In this document: piece after piece, positions 1-8,833 of the stretch
Layout of the letters: each line of letters opens with the position of its first letter
Numbering within the stretch: the first letter of the stretch is position 1
NCBI GenBank assembly: GCA_030411725.1
Contig: MU839829.1
Span: 62,001 to 126,000, forward strand
Source of the DNA: Echria macrotheca
Taxonomy: Eukaryota > Ascomycota > Sordariomycetes > Sordariales > Schizotheciaceae
DNA length: 64,000 bases
Direction: 5' to 3'
Notes under the pieces: generated by a model
What the model was told of the DNA's origin: nothing
Database searches by the model: none
Seen by the model: only the letters and a program-made list of their open reading frames with translations
Program-made: the position numbers and the translations under genes

Positions 1-505
1 TCACCATCCTACTTCTAATCTACAGTACTATATGGCTGGCTGTCGACCTCGGCATCCTCCCTCTCCCGCGCTGGATTGCCAAGAGCGAGAAGCGCTTCCA
101 GAAGCTGATGAAGAGGCTCGACCAACGAGACGAAGAGTACGTCCCTATCTAGGGTTCCATTACTCGAGAGAGAGAGAGACTGATGAAAGCAGATTTGCAT
201 GGAAGGGAGAACTCGAGTTCATAAAAACCGCACTCGACATCGCAGTTCTGACAGTCGTTGTCATCGCCGTCGAACTGACCATCCAGTGGAACAATTTTGA
301 TGTGAACGATCTCTCACGCGCGGACCAGACCATTCCGTTGATTGTGGCCTCGGGGCTGGTCGTGCATGTGTTATATGTTTGGGTGTATCCGTACCATATT
401 ATGGAGATTATCGAGGATATTTCGGCGGATCTGCCGGAGGTGGAGTTAAGGGAGAAGAGGGGGTCGGATGGCAGTCCGGAGGTTAGTGTGAGGGTTGAGG
501 CTTGA
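1..505 (+). CDS. Integral membrane protein, 3' part (5' end outside window)
   Basis: The reading frame is open from base 3 and joins across one intron: exons 3..136 and 193..505, stop TGA at 503. The 56-nt intron starts GTACGT, has CTGATG near its 3' end and ends GCAG, and splicing keeps phase (GA+A). The visible part starts with a hydrophobic stretch (TILLLIYSTIWLAVDLGIL), then a basic amphipathic piece with KRFQKLMKRLDQRDEE, and then two more membrane-length segments (ALDIAVLTVVVIAVELTI and IPLIVASGLVVHVLYVWVY). The C-terminus is acidic and hydrophilic. This looks like the C-terminal half of a polytopic fungal membrane protein of unknown function. I do not recognise a named family. The next gene is convergent. 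Confidence 0.75.
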   Translation, partial: HHPTSNLQYYMAGCRPRHPPSPALDCQEREALPEADEEARPTRRRVRPYLGFHYSRERETDESRFAWKGELEFIKTALDIAVLTVVVIAVELTIQWNNFDVNDLSRADQTIPLIVASGLVVHVLYVWVYPYHIMEIIEDISADLPEVELREKRGSDGSPEVSVRVEA

Positions 506-892
506 TCTTCATATGTATTGCAGTCTCTCTGATCCGGACGGGGGCGGCGTTGGCTTTCAGCTGCCTGAGGTACGGACGCGAACAGATAACCTTACCTTAT
601 GACTATAACATTGACTCCAGTGAACTGGAACGTCCACGGAGAGCTAGCTGAGCGTTTACAGGAGGATCGCCGTTTTAAGGACCCGTCCGGCACCAGTAGC
701 TGAATCACCGTTGTATCAATTATCTCCGTCAGGTTTCGGCGATCACAGTGAGCAGTCTTTGACTTGTGGTTGTTTATTTGTTTATTTTCTTTTCTTTTTA
801 ACATTTTCTAGAACGGTGGTAAGGGGTACATAAGGAACAGAGACAACCGGAGCCCTCTTGATTGACAGGGGCTAACCCTGCTAGGGGGACAC
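506..892. other. Intergenic, between convergent 3' ends
   Basis: About 390 bases between two convergent genes. T-rich tracts around 770-800 could serve 3'-end formation on the + strand. I see no gene, repeat or RNA here. Confidence 0.5.
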
Positions 893-1546
893 CTAAAGGC
901 CGCTGAAGCCCAAGAAAGCCTCAGCACGCTTAGAGGCCACGGCCGCCATGGCCCTCTGCCCATCGGCGACCTTCTGCCAGGTCTGCTCCAGCCCCCTATT
1001 CTGTCCCGGAACCACCCGAGACTCAACCTCATCCCGATCATACTCCTCCTCGGCGCCAATCATGCCCTCCAGCCCCGCCGCCAGCTCAACGAACTTGTTA
1101 CGCTGCCGGGCAAAGTCTCTGCTCTCGCAGTAGAAGCTCGGGTGAACATCCTTATCGTCGTCACGCACCCAGTCGTCCAGATACTTGGCCTTGGAAGCAA
1201 TCCACTCCTCTGCAGGAGACGAGGGGTCGTTGCCGCGGTACTGCTCGTACTCGTGATACTCGCGAAAGTGCTCGCACTGCGTCAGATCCTCGGCCGGGCC
1301 CTCGCGTCCCCAAGCCTCTTTCTCTGCGCACCTGCAGGGGAGATCAACGGTCGAGAGCGTGCAGCACCCGTTCCAGGGGCAGACTCTGGTGTCCCGCAGG
1401 ATGCGGTGCATGCAGGGCCGCGGCTGGGAGTACGGGTCCACTACCCGGATCGCGGACAGGTCAGTGTCGGATGGGGTGGAGCGGGCGAGACGGACGAGGG
1501 GGCGGGCGTCGCAGGCCATGCGGTGGAGGTGAAGGCGGATGCACAT
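893..1546 (-). CDS. Hypothetical Cys-rich fungal protein, 217 aa
   Basis: A single uninterrupted frame. I place the start at the Met of MCIRLHLHRMACDARPLVRL (ATG at 1546, A at -3). A further upstream in-frame Met at 1621 would add 25 low-complexity residues. Cysteines cluster in the first half (C2, C12, then further Cys pairs around a WNGCC segment and a PCRC segment), and a His-rich EHFREYHEYEQY segment follows. This layout could bind metal or be disulphide-rich, but no signal peptide is apparent. The second half is charged and helical (KYLDDWVRDDD, ARQRNKFVELAAGLEGMI). I have a general impression of uncharacterised fungal proteins starting MCIR, with no known function. Coding is supported by length and composition only. 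Confidence 0.6.
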   Translation of the reverse strand: MCIRLHLHRMACDARPLVRLARSTPSDTDLSAIRVVDPYSQPRPCMHRILRDTRVCPWNGCCTLSTVDLPCRCAEKEAWGREGPAEDLTQCEHFREYHEYEQYRGNDPSSPAEEWIASKAKYLDDWVRDDDKDVHPSFYCESRDFARQRNKFVELAAGLEGMIGAEEEYDRDEVESRVVPGQNRGLEQTWQKVADGQRAMAAVASKRAEAFLGFSGL

Positions 1547-2134
1547 CTTGGTTAGTGTTTTGCCGAATGGAGTGGAGGGTTGGCTGTTAGTGGAGGATGG
1601 ATTGGCGATGATATGATGCAAGGAGGAAGGGCGTTTTCGTTTTTATACGTGAGATTTGGAAGAGGTGATAATGGCATTGTGATGGCACCGGGACAAAGCG
1701 GTATAATGGCTTTGTCCCGTGCCTTTGGAGCTGAGAGAGTAAGGATGGTTCTAGAGTCATGAAAGGTGAGTTCCAGTTACTTATTAGCCAGCGGAGACCC
1801 TTCTTTGTCGTCGTATAGTCGAGTATTCCCTTGTTGAGCAAGAAACATGGGTCGGTATCATATTGTTCAAGAGAAGACCGGACTGAACAAGTGCATGGTC
1901 AACAGTGACACCGAGCCTGCTAGTCCAAGAACATCGCAGTGGGTTGTTGGATTGCCACCGCTGTGTTGTCGGAGATCTCTAAATCAATTACTGCCTAACT
2001 ACCTACCTAGATATCCGAACACGCAGGGAGACATCCCAAAGCCCACACATTCCGGCTGGCACCAATGGCCGTTTTCATGCCTTGGAATGCAATCCGATCG
2101 CCAGATCCTGACTTTCCTCTGACTCTCCTTCGCC
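1547..2134. other. Intergenic / promoter of the Cys-rich gene
   Basis: Contains the upstream region of the minus-strand gene ending at 893 and the 3' flank of the minus-strand F-box gene. A CCTACCTAGATA motif of the kind repeated through this window lies near 2003. No supportable gene. Confidence 0.4.
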
Positions 2135-3985
2135 TTAGCCCAGCGGCTCGCCGGTGTATAACATCCGACAGTTGTCGATTGACAACTGAACACTTCTGGC
2201 CGCGAAGACGACTTCCAGAGCCTTCGCCTGCTTTCTCAGACGTGCGCCGTCAGCGTTCGCGATTAGCGGTCCTTGTACGCCGTCCCACATGTATCGAGAG
2301 CGATGGGCTTGTAGTACAAGATGTCTCAGGTTGGGAAGCTCACTTCCTGGTCCCATATCCGTTGCTAACTCTCGGAGGGCGAAATCCGGAACAGAGTACA
2401 TATTCGTGATCTTGAGCGTCTCGAGACTGGATGGCAGTAAGGTATGGATTCGCTGTGGCTCCTTTCTTTCGCGAATCCCTGATTCCCAACTGCACACGTC
2501 TCGGAGTGCGTCCATGCTTAGGGTCAGATATTTAAGGCTGCGGAATTCCCGCCAAGAAACCATGGACGTGGTCCGACCAGCCACATCGTACTCAAGTTTT
2601 TTGAGATGATCGCTATGGGGTCCCAGTACCCAATAAAGCACCCGTGGGCGCTTAGGGTAGCCGCTGCACTTCTTCTTGCCGAACGAAATACTTAGGCTCG
2701 TCAGAGTTCCCACTGTGTACTCTTTTAACAACTCGATTATGGAGTAAGTGCATTTCCATTCAAGGTCAAGATGAGTGGCGGAGTTGAGAGCGTGCACATT
2801 TTCCCCAGGTCGGCTATTGCTGTCGCCCTTGGTAGTAGCTCGCCATTTGTGTATGACACGATCGGGATCCGTAGATCCAAGGGAGGAAGACCTTGTTGAA
2901 CGTCGAGACAGCGAGGTAGAGTGTCGTGATCTGCCCACAACACGAAATTGTTTCAGACTCGGCGTGAACCGTAAAATATGGACAAGCCCATCTAACTCTC
3001 CGGCTCCGTATCTAGTATTCATCCATTTAGGAAGACATATCTTGAGAGTTTCTTCGGTGCCGCATCGTTCGTGAAGCGAGCCGAACGTATGGAACATACC
3101 GACCGGCAAATCGCTGCGGACGCTGAGGTTCTCAAGATTCGGGCACAAGGGGTTCGGGAGTGGACAAAATAGTATCGCAAGGCTTGCCATTGCACCCCAG
3201 GATTGCATCTTAAAAATGAGAGCTTCATCCGCGGAGAATCGATAAATTGTATTCCGGCCATGCATTGTCTCCCTGCGGGGAGGTTCATGATCATAGGTGT
3301 ACCCCATGTAGTCGGAGTGACACTCCGCGTCAGAATCGGAGTGAGAAAGGGAGTCGGAATCGGAGTGAGAAAGGGAATCGGAATCGGGGTGAGGAAGGAA
3401 ATCGGAATCGGGGTGAGAAAGGGAATCGGAATCGGAGGGAGAAAGGGAATCGGAATTGGAATCGAAATTCAAGTCGAAATACACACGTGGATGCGATACT
3501 GGCGAGTCAGATTGGGCATAGTCAGAACCTGAATCATAGTAGACCACATTGGTATAAAACCGAGCTAGCCACTCATTATGATGGCCGATATCCTCCCCTG
3601 GGCGCTCACGGATACTGTGGAACCCGGCAATGCCCAGGGCCATTTCAAGCCGCTGTTGGAAGACGCTTGACCAGTGAACGAGATGGTTTTGGTTGAAATC
3701 GCCGTTGAGCTGGATGGCGTTTACGCAAGACGCCAGACCTGGTTTCTGAAGAAGAGTGTCGACAAAACTAGGCAGGGAGGTGAGTCTGGAGTAGTAAAAA
3801 TGATACAGAAATTTCGTCGCTTCAGCTCCAACCCTCCTGTTGACGCGACACAATGCCGCAAGGGCAGAGAGTCGCCACCGTTCACTCTTCCGAGGTTGGA
3901 AACGCCCCTGACAATGAAGACATAAGCTCTGACATATCATGGATAGTATCTCCGTAGGCATGTGGTCCAAACCGATCGCTGCCAT
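2135..3985 (-). CDS. F-box-like protein with Ser-Asp repeat insert, 616 aa
   Basis: One long frame. I choose ATG 3985 because its context is CACCATGG; an upstream in-frame ATG at 4021 would add 12 residues. The N-terminus (LDHMPTEILSMICQSLC, then LAALCRVNRRVGAEATKFLY) fits the F-box consensus: LP.EIL..I, then L..LC.V.R. F-box proteins act as substrate adaptors of SCF ubiquitin ligases. Around residues 180-235 sits a low-complexity block of Ser-Asp-(Ser/Phe)-Leu-(Ser/Pro)-His-(Ser/Pro)-Asp repeats, encoded by a 24-bp tandem repeat. The C-terminal half has irregular leucine-rich-like segments (LTSLSISFG, LKYLTLSMDALRDV, LETLKITNM, LRHLVLQAH), as expected for an F-box/LRR-type substrate-binding part. 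The substrate is unknown. No introns are needed. Confidence 0.75.
   Translation of the reverse strand: MAAIGLDHMPTEILSMICQSLCLHCQGRFQPRKSERWRLSALAALCRVNRRVGAEATKFLYHFYYSRLTSLPSFVDTLLQKPGLASCVNAIQLNGDFNQNHLVHWSSVFQQRLEMALGIAGFHSIRERPGEDIGHHNEWLARFYTNVVYYDSGSDYAQSDSPVSHPRVYFDLNFDSNSDSLSPSDSDSLSHPDSDFLPHPDSDSLSHSDSDSLSHSDSDAECHSDYMGYTYDHEPPRRETMHGRNTIYRFSADEALIFKMQSWGAMASLAILFCPLPNPLCPNLENLSVRSDLPVGMFHTFGSLHERCGTEETLKICLPKWMNTRYGAGELDGLVHILRFTPSLKQFRVVGRSRHSTSLSRRSTRSSSLGSTDPDRVIHKWRATTKGDSNSRPGENVHALNSATHLDLEWKCTYSIIELLKEYTVGTLTSLSISFGKKKCSGYPKRPRVLYWVLGPHSDHLKKLEYDVAGRTTSMVSWREFRSLKYLTLSMDALRDVCSWESGIRERKEPQRIHTLLPSSLETLKITNMYSVPDFALRELATDMGPGSELPNLRHLVLQAHRSRYMWDGVQGPLIANADGARLRKQAKALEVVFAARSVQLSIDNCRMLYTGEPLG
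3331..3464 (-). repeat. 24-bp tandem repeat coding Ser-Asp/His repeats
   Basis: About five tandem copies of a 24-bp unit of the form GGAGTGAGAAAGGGAATCGG plus four bases (+ strand), with point differences between units. In the minus-strand F-box frame it encodes repeated SDSLSHSD-type octapeptides. Because 24 is a multiple of 3, copy-number change would keep the frame. Confidence 0.85.
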
Positions 3986-4792
3986 GGTGATGCTAGTTCT
4001 TGTGACTACCTCAAGGCACAATACCTAGCCTGAGATGTGCTGATTTGAACTTGACGCGAACAACAGATAAGCAGATGGCTAGCTAGGTACCCTGCCATTC
4101 AACAGTCCGAGAAACAGTGGTGTTGTTGGTAAGAACTAGGCATACGTGCTTTCTTTATAGTACCAGACATACTTGAATCCTCAGTCTCGGAGATGACGCC
4201 ATGCATCTTACGGAGCACCAAGCTGGGAGATTTCAAGTGTTCAAGTGCGTAATTGTGGTTGATTTGGACAACCAAGCAGCCGCAAACAGCCACAAGTAAA
4301 AATCTCAACACAGAGGACTGTCTTTCAACGAGATTGTATGACTCAAAATAAGTGAATTTGCTCCATCCGTGATACAAGCAACCTGAGGCAACATTGACAG
4401 GTTTGAACAGTACCCACGTCCATCTCGGTCTGTCGATACGCCCTAAAGCAAACATTGCCTGCAACCTGCAAGGGCGTATGCAGCCTGCAGGTATTACCTA
4501 ATCCCTCTGGCAAGGTTGCCCACTGGATATAGTTATACACCCACAGCCGGCCAGTGGGTCATGGTCCGCAGCCTGCCCCTGAGCGAGAAGGTGGGAATGG
4601 CGACTCTGACTCATGCGGAGACTGTGGATTGTGTCCAACCCGCCAAACTCTTTATTACCCCTGAGTAAGTGCAGTGACTGGTACACACCACGAACCCGTT
4701 TTACAATCTTTACAATCTTTTGGAAGAATACAACACAAACAAACAAACCAAGTTTTATCCAACTCACCTACACAACCTACCCAATCGAAACA
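3986..4792. promoter_or_regulatory. Divergent intergenic region, F-box gene and GNAT gene
   Basis: About 800 bases between two divergently transcribed genes. It must hold both promoters. The GNAT side ends in a C/A-rich leader (CAACACAAACAAACAAACC) typical of a fungal 5' UTR. I do not see a clear TATA box. The short frames in it look like chance. Confidence 0.45.
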
Positions 4793-5511
4793 ATGCCCCT
4801 CACCCTCCGCCCCGCTCTCGAGGAGGACTGTCCGGCCATCGGCCGCGTCGGCGCGCGCGCATTCCGCGACACCGTCTCGGCCGGCCTCTTCCCGCCACAC
4901 CTGCGCGCGCTGGCCGGCGACATCGACGAGGAGACACCATGGCGCACGGCGCGGACGCTCCGTCGCCTGCGCGCCGGGAAGGACACGATCGTCGTGGTGG
5001 ACGACGAGACCGGTGCCGTGGCCGGGTTCGCGCAGTGGGAGCGGCCGCATGTGCGTTCGTCGGAAGCAGCGGGGGATGAAGAGGAGGACCTTGATCATTC
5101 GGCTCTCGCGCCGGAGGATGAGATTCCCATGTCGTTGGACCGGGAGAGTCTGAAGAGTTTGGGGGATTTGTTGGAGCGCAAGGCGGAGGAGGCACTTGGG
5201 CCGGATGGACATCGGTATATGTGGTGTATGCTTTGTCGGTTTGCTTTGTGGATGTGTGAGCTGACATGATTGTAGATCTTATGATTCTCTCGGTCGACCC
5301 GGATTTCCAACGGCGTGGTGTGGGCGGGATGTTGTTGAACTGGGGACTGGAGCATGCGAAAGCTGATGGCAAGCCAGCTTTTCTCGTGGCTACACCACAA
5401 GGGAGGGGCTTGTATGAGCGGCATGGGTTCAAGGCTGTTTCCGATGCCTTCGATATGGTCGGGACACCTCATTTCTCGATGCTCTGGACGCCGCCGGAGG
5501 CCAGCGCCTAG
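4793..5511 (+). CDS. GNAT-family N-acetyltransferase, 222 aa
   Basis: Two exons, 4793..5225 and 5276..5511. The 50-nt intron runs from GTATGC to TTGTAG, with CTGACATG as branch site, and joins T+AT into Tyr. Splicing yields the GNAT core: beta4 YLMILSVDPDFQ, then the acetyl-CoA pyrophosphate loop QRRGVGGML (Q/RxxGxG/A), then LNWGLEHAKADGKPAFLVAT and LYERHGFKAV. The N-terminus (LTLRPALEEDCPAIGRVGAR) is the usual start of the fold. Residues about 85-115 form an acidic insertion (DEEEDLDH). It transfers acetyl from acetyl-CoA to an unknown amine or protein substrate and is probably cytosolic. Many fungal genomes carry dozens of such genes. I am sure of the family but not of the substrate. Confidence 0.9.
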
Positions 5512-5928
5512 ATTCTAGACCGTTTACCCACTAGGGTTACTGAGACACATGTAATTGCAGAAAAGTGATGGCATGCCATCGCCGACCTGCCTCCTGTCAT
5601 AGAATCAGCCTTCTAATATTTAACATGTGCGTCATGTGATTGCGCAGTCATTATTGAGGAGAAGAGAAAACTTGTAGCGGCCTCGGACTCCTAGATGAAG
5701 ATCTTACGAGAGACAAAGCCTAGTGCAGTTATGAGCTGCTGATTCATCAAATATGTTTCACAAAACGGCCTTTCTGCTTGCGTCATCCCAACTGCAGTGG
5801 CTGCCCGACTGCGGGGAAATCGTACATACCTAGGAAACTCGGATACCGCGGGAACACCTAAACCACCGATCGATTTCCCGCCCCCCGCAGACAACATCTC
5901 GACAACTTCCAACTGCGTGTCCGACAAC
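5512..5928. other. Intergenic, GNAT 3' end and DUF427 promoter
   Basis: The 3' flank of the acetyltransferase and the 5' flank of the next + strand gene. No additional gene is supportable. Confidence 0.4.
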
Positions 5929-6894
5929 ATGGCTCCGCCGCCGAGACTGAGGTATGTGCCCACCCGCCACTGGGCTTCGCTCATCAAAAGCCCTCACTCA
6001 GGTTCGTTAGCTAACCCAAACACTCGTCCAGCTTCGAGGAGCTCGCCGCCAAGCTGGCGACGGATGGTCCAGTGAAGCAAGAGCCCGCTAAACGTCGTGT
6101 CAGAGGCCTGCTCGATGGCCGTTGGATTTTTGACACTCTCGACGCCGTCTTCGTCTGGGAGCACCCGTACTGTAAGCCCCCTGCCACTCACGCCCATAGC
6201 AGACGAACGCACAAAGCTTCGGACAACATCTGAACAACCCGGTGACCAGTTCCGTTCTTCTACGTGCCCTTCAATGCCGTTTCATCGAGCCTTGCCGACA
6301 ACGGCGCAGCGTATCAGGATGCCGCCAACGGATATCACTTGTTCTCCCTGCGTGTGAGCTCCAAGACAGTCATGGCCGTACACTTCCTTCGCGGGCCGCT
6401 GCAGGGACTTGTCAAGATACCCTACGGCGAACTTGGTGAGTCCCTTTTCTTTCTCCATTGTTCACAGGAAAGCGGCTGACGGTTTAGATGCATGGTATGT
6501 CGAGGACGAGAAGCTGCTCGGATCGCACCCCAAGGATCCCTACAAACGGATCGAGTGTCTGCCGAGTTCGCGCCGGGTCGTCGTCCGCATGAAATCCAAC
6601 GAGGCTATCCTAGCAAGCAGCACTAACAACGTCTTCCTCCACGAGACGGGCCTTCCCGCACGCTACTACCTCTCGCCAACGAGCATTATTTCCTTGGATT
6701 GCCTCGTCCCGAGCGAGACGAAAACCATGTGCCCTTACAAGGGAGAAGCCCGGTATTACCATTTGCAGGTTGGAAACCAGCGGATCGAAGATGCCATCTG
6801 GTACTATCCGTATCCCACGGCCGAGTCGATGGCGATCCAGAACAGGTTGTGCTTCTACGACGACAAAGTGGATATCAGGATTGAAAGTACCTAG
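5929..6894 (+). CDS. DUF427 domain protein, 251 aa
   Basis: Four exons: 5929..5951, 6032..6171, 6250..6435 and 6488..6894. Every junction keeps phase: AG+C, T+TT, G+AT. Donors are GTATGT, GTAAGC and GTGAGT; acceptors are CCAG, CCAG and TTAG. The C-terminal half has the DUF427 signature: RRVVVRMKSNEAILASSTN, then FLHETGLPARYYLSP, then CPYKGEARYY, then IWYYPYPTAESMAIQNRLCF. The first half (FDTLDAVFVWEHPYFPFFYV) is a second, diverged half of the same kind, which is common in fungal members. The molecular function of DUF427 is not established. The first exon encodes only eight residues, so the start depends on this splice model. Confidence 0.85.
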
Positions 6895-6982
6895 TCATGA
6901 GAATATGCACTAAGAGACGGAGATATAGTTCTAGATAATAAGCAACCTGGCAGATTTTCTACACCAGTAACAATCCCACGAA

Positions 6983-8152
6983 CTATGCAAAAGACGCAGC
7001 CTTCCCGTCAACATTGTGCATCCCATCGCTGTCATTCCCCATAATCCTCCAAGTCCGCCCCAGCTTCTGCTCCCTCCGCCTCTCGAACCTCCACGTCCTG
7101 AAAAGATTATACACCATCGCGCCGGTAAACATAATCATCATGACAGTAAAGATAGCCATGGGCCCGAGGATAGAGAACACGGTAAACCCATACGAGGCAG
7201 CCTGGAACGCATCATCACTGCTCAACCGTTCGGTCCCCAGCCCGACCTGCATCGCCGAGAGGATGAGCAAGATCCAGGCGGTAGCGCCGACGATGAACGC
7301 CCAATTGTCCCGGTAAAAGCTGCCGTACGAGTTCCACGTCGCGAGGAAGTGCTTGGAGAACGGCCCGCGCCGGAGCAGCTGGATCAGGTTGAGCCTGTTG
7401 AGCCGCAGCTCGCCGTATATGAAGCGCTCCGCCACGTCGGCGTAGATTTCTCTGTGCCAGGTTTCCCTGTTGTGATCATCATCACCATGCAGCATCTCGC
7501 GTACGAACCGGCGCCATCGCGACCAAGTGATGCCGCGCGGGATAAGACGTTTCTCCAGCGCGATGGTGAAGTCGCTCTCGTAGACGATCAGGGCCGTGTA
7601 GTGCAGCAATAGTCCCTTTGCGCACTGTCGCAGCCTCCTTCGGCCACAGAGACACACCACTTCTTCTTCCTCCTCCCCTTGTTCTCTTCCTGACAGCTGC
7701 ATTGCCGGACATGAACAGACGAGGGTCTCACTCCAGAACCGACTGTCGAGGAGATATCCCGGCAACGGCTTGACGAATAGCCGCCCCTTGCCCCAGACGA
7801 GATGGATGTCGATTCGCTCCGACAGCACGATGTCGCGCCCCAGCAAAAGCTGGTGATGCAGCGGCCGCGGCGGGACGGGCCGCCCCGCGAGCCAGAGCAG
7901 TTGTGTCATGCCGTGCACCCGGGACGGGTCTAGCTCTGTGCGGATGTGGTCCAGGGGAGGGACGGCGCCGGGCGCCGCGATCAGGTCCTCATCTTCTCGG
8001 AAGGAGGCGGGAAAGTGGTCGGCTAGGGATATGCTGGGCTCGCCCGCCTGCAGGACAGGTGAGGTAAAAGGGGGCTGCTGACGGTTAGTGATGAAGGTGA
8101 AAGACGGAGATTTACGAACAGTATTTCGCTGGCTTGGCATGGTGTTGTGCAT
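6983..8152 (-). CDS. Two-TM fungal membrane protein (possibly DUF6601), 389 aa
   Basis: One open frame. The N-terminal 270 residues are soluble-looking, with a conserved-style core (LLWLAGRPVPPRPLHHQLLL, DIHLVWGKGRLFVKPLPGYL, LIVYESDFTIA). They are followed by an amphipathic stretch (RLNLIQLLRRGPFSKHFLAT) and two clear membrane helices near the C-terminus (NWAFIVGATAWILLILSAMQ and GFTVFSILGPMAIFTVMMIM). The C-terminal tail is strongly basic (RTWRFERRREQKLGR). The pattern matches a widespread fungal family that I recall as DUF6601; some database entries call such proteins subtilisin-like, but I see no protease motif. An acidic EEEEE insertion lies near residue 160. Function unknown. Confidence 0.75.
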   Translation of the reverse strand: MHNTMPSQRNTVRKSPSFTFITNRQQPPFTSPVLQAGEPSISLADHFPASFREDEDLIAAPGAVPPLDHIRTELDPSRVHGMTQLLWLAGRPVPPRPLHHQLLLGRDIVLSERIDIHLVWGKGRLFVKPLPGYLLDSRFWSETLVCSCPAMQLSGREQGEEEEEVVCLCGRRRLRQCAKGLLLHYTALIVYESDFTIALEKRLIPRGITWSRWRRFVREMLHGDDDHNRETWHREIYADVAERFIYGELRLNRLNLIQLLRRGPFSKHFLATWNSYGSFYRDNWAFIVGATAWILLILSAMQVGLGTERLSSDDAFQAASYGFTVFSILGPMAIFTVMMIMFTGAMVYNLFRTWRFERRREQKLGRTWRIMGNDSDGMHNVDGKAASFA

Positions 8153-8735
8153 CGAACTTGTGGATGGCCGAATTCGATTCTAGCGCGAGGGGAAAGATGC
8201 AGTGAGCGACGCAGGTTGTTCGCGGTTGGTTTTGGTGCCTGAAGTAGGAGTCTGTAAGCGCCGGCAGAGGGAGGCATGCAGCGGTGATTGGTCACGCAAT
8301 GCGCAGCTGGCCGATGTTCAGGCCGCAGCTCGGGCGTTTAGCACTCGGCATCAGTGCATTCTGTCCACTGAACGAGCCGCTGGGAAAAACATCTACCCGA
8401 AGAACAAGTTGAGACTTTGCAGGCGCCTCAGGGTTCTGAATTGCCGGGTGAGTCTATCAGCGACAGGCTCTAAAGCAAGAATGACAACTTCAAGTTATTG
8501 CCGATGGGATTTATTTCCTCTGCCGAGTGCTTCCCATCGGGACCTGGAATGGCAGGATGAACCGATCATCGATCTCTCCAACAAGATCCTGACAGGAAAA
8601 GCCAAGTTGTCGCCAAGGTCGCCGAGATAGCTTATTTTTACTTCGCATCTTGTGGAAGATACCTTGGTAACTCAGGCTCAAGCATTACCGCCAAGACATC
8701 TCAGGCATATCTGCAAGCCATGAAACTCAACCATA
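8153..8735. other. Intergenic, promoter of the two-TM gene up to transposon edge
   Basis: Upstream region of the minus-strand gene, ending at the left edge of the TIR transposon. A 142-codon frame on the + strand (8202-8630) has arginine-rich, biased content and no recognisable motif. I regard it as chance. Confidence 0.4.
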
Positions 8736-8833
8736 CCCGTTGGTCTGTGGGGCGTTTCGCTTACTTGACCAACTACTTTGTAAGTAGTTGGGGAAAAAAT
8801 TCGAGGATAGGCCGAAATTTGCGGACAGACCCA
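8736..8833 (+). repeat. Left TIR, 98 bp, with internal hairpin
   Basis: Matches the reverse complement of 11743..11840 with four mismatches. Inside it lies a perfect 10-bp palindrome, CCAACTACTT/AAGTAGTTGG around a TGT loop (about 8771-8793), so each terminus could fold into a hairpin. Confidence 0.9.

Noticed and set aside
893..1555. Frames on the + strand opposite the Cys-rich gene
   Set aside because: Antisense shadows with low-complexity content; the minus-strand frame is longer and more protein-like.
8202..8630. 142-codon + strand frame next to the transposon
   Set aside because: Arg/Ser-rich chance composition, no motif, lies in the promoter of a minus-strand gene.
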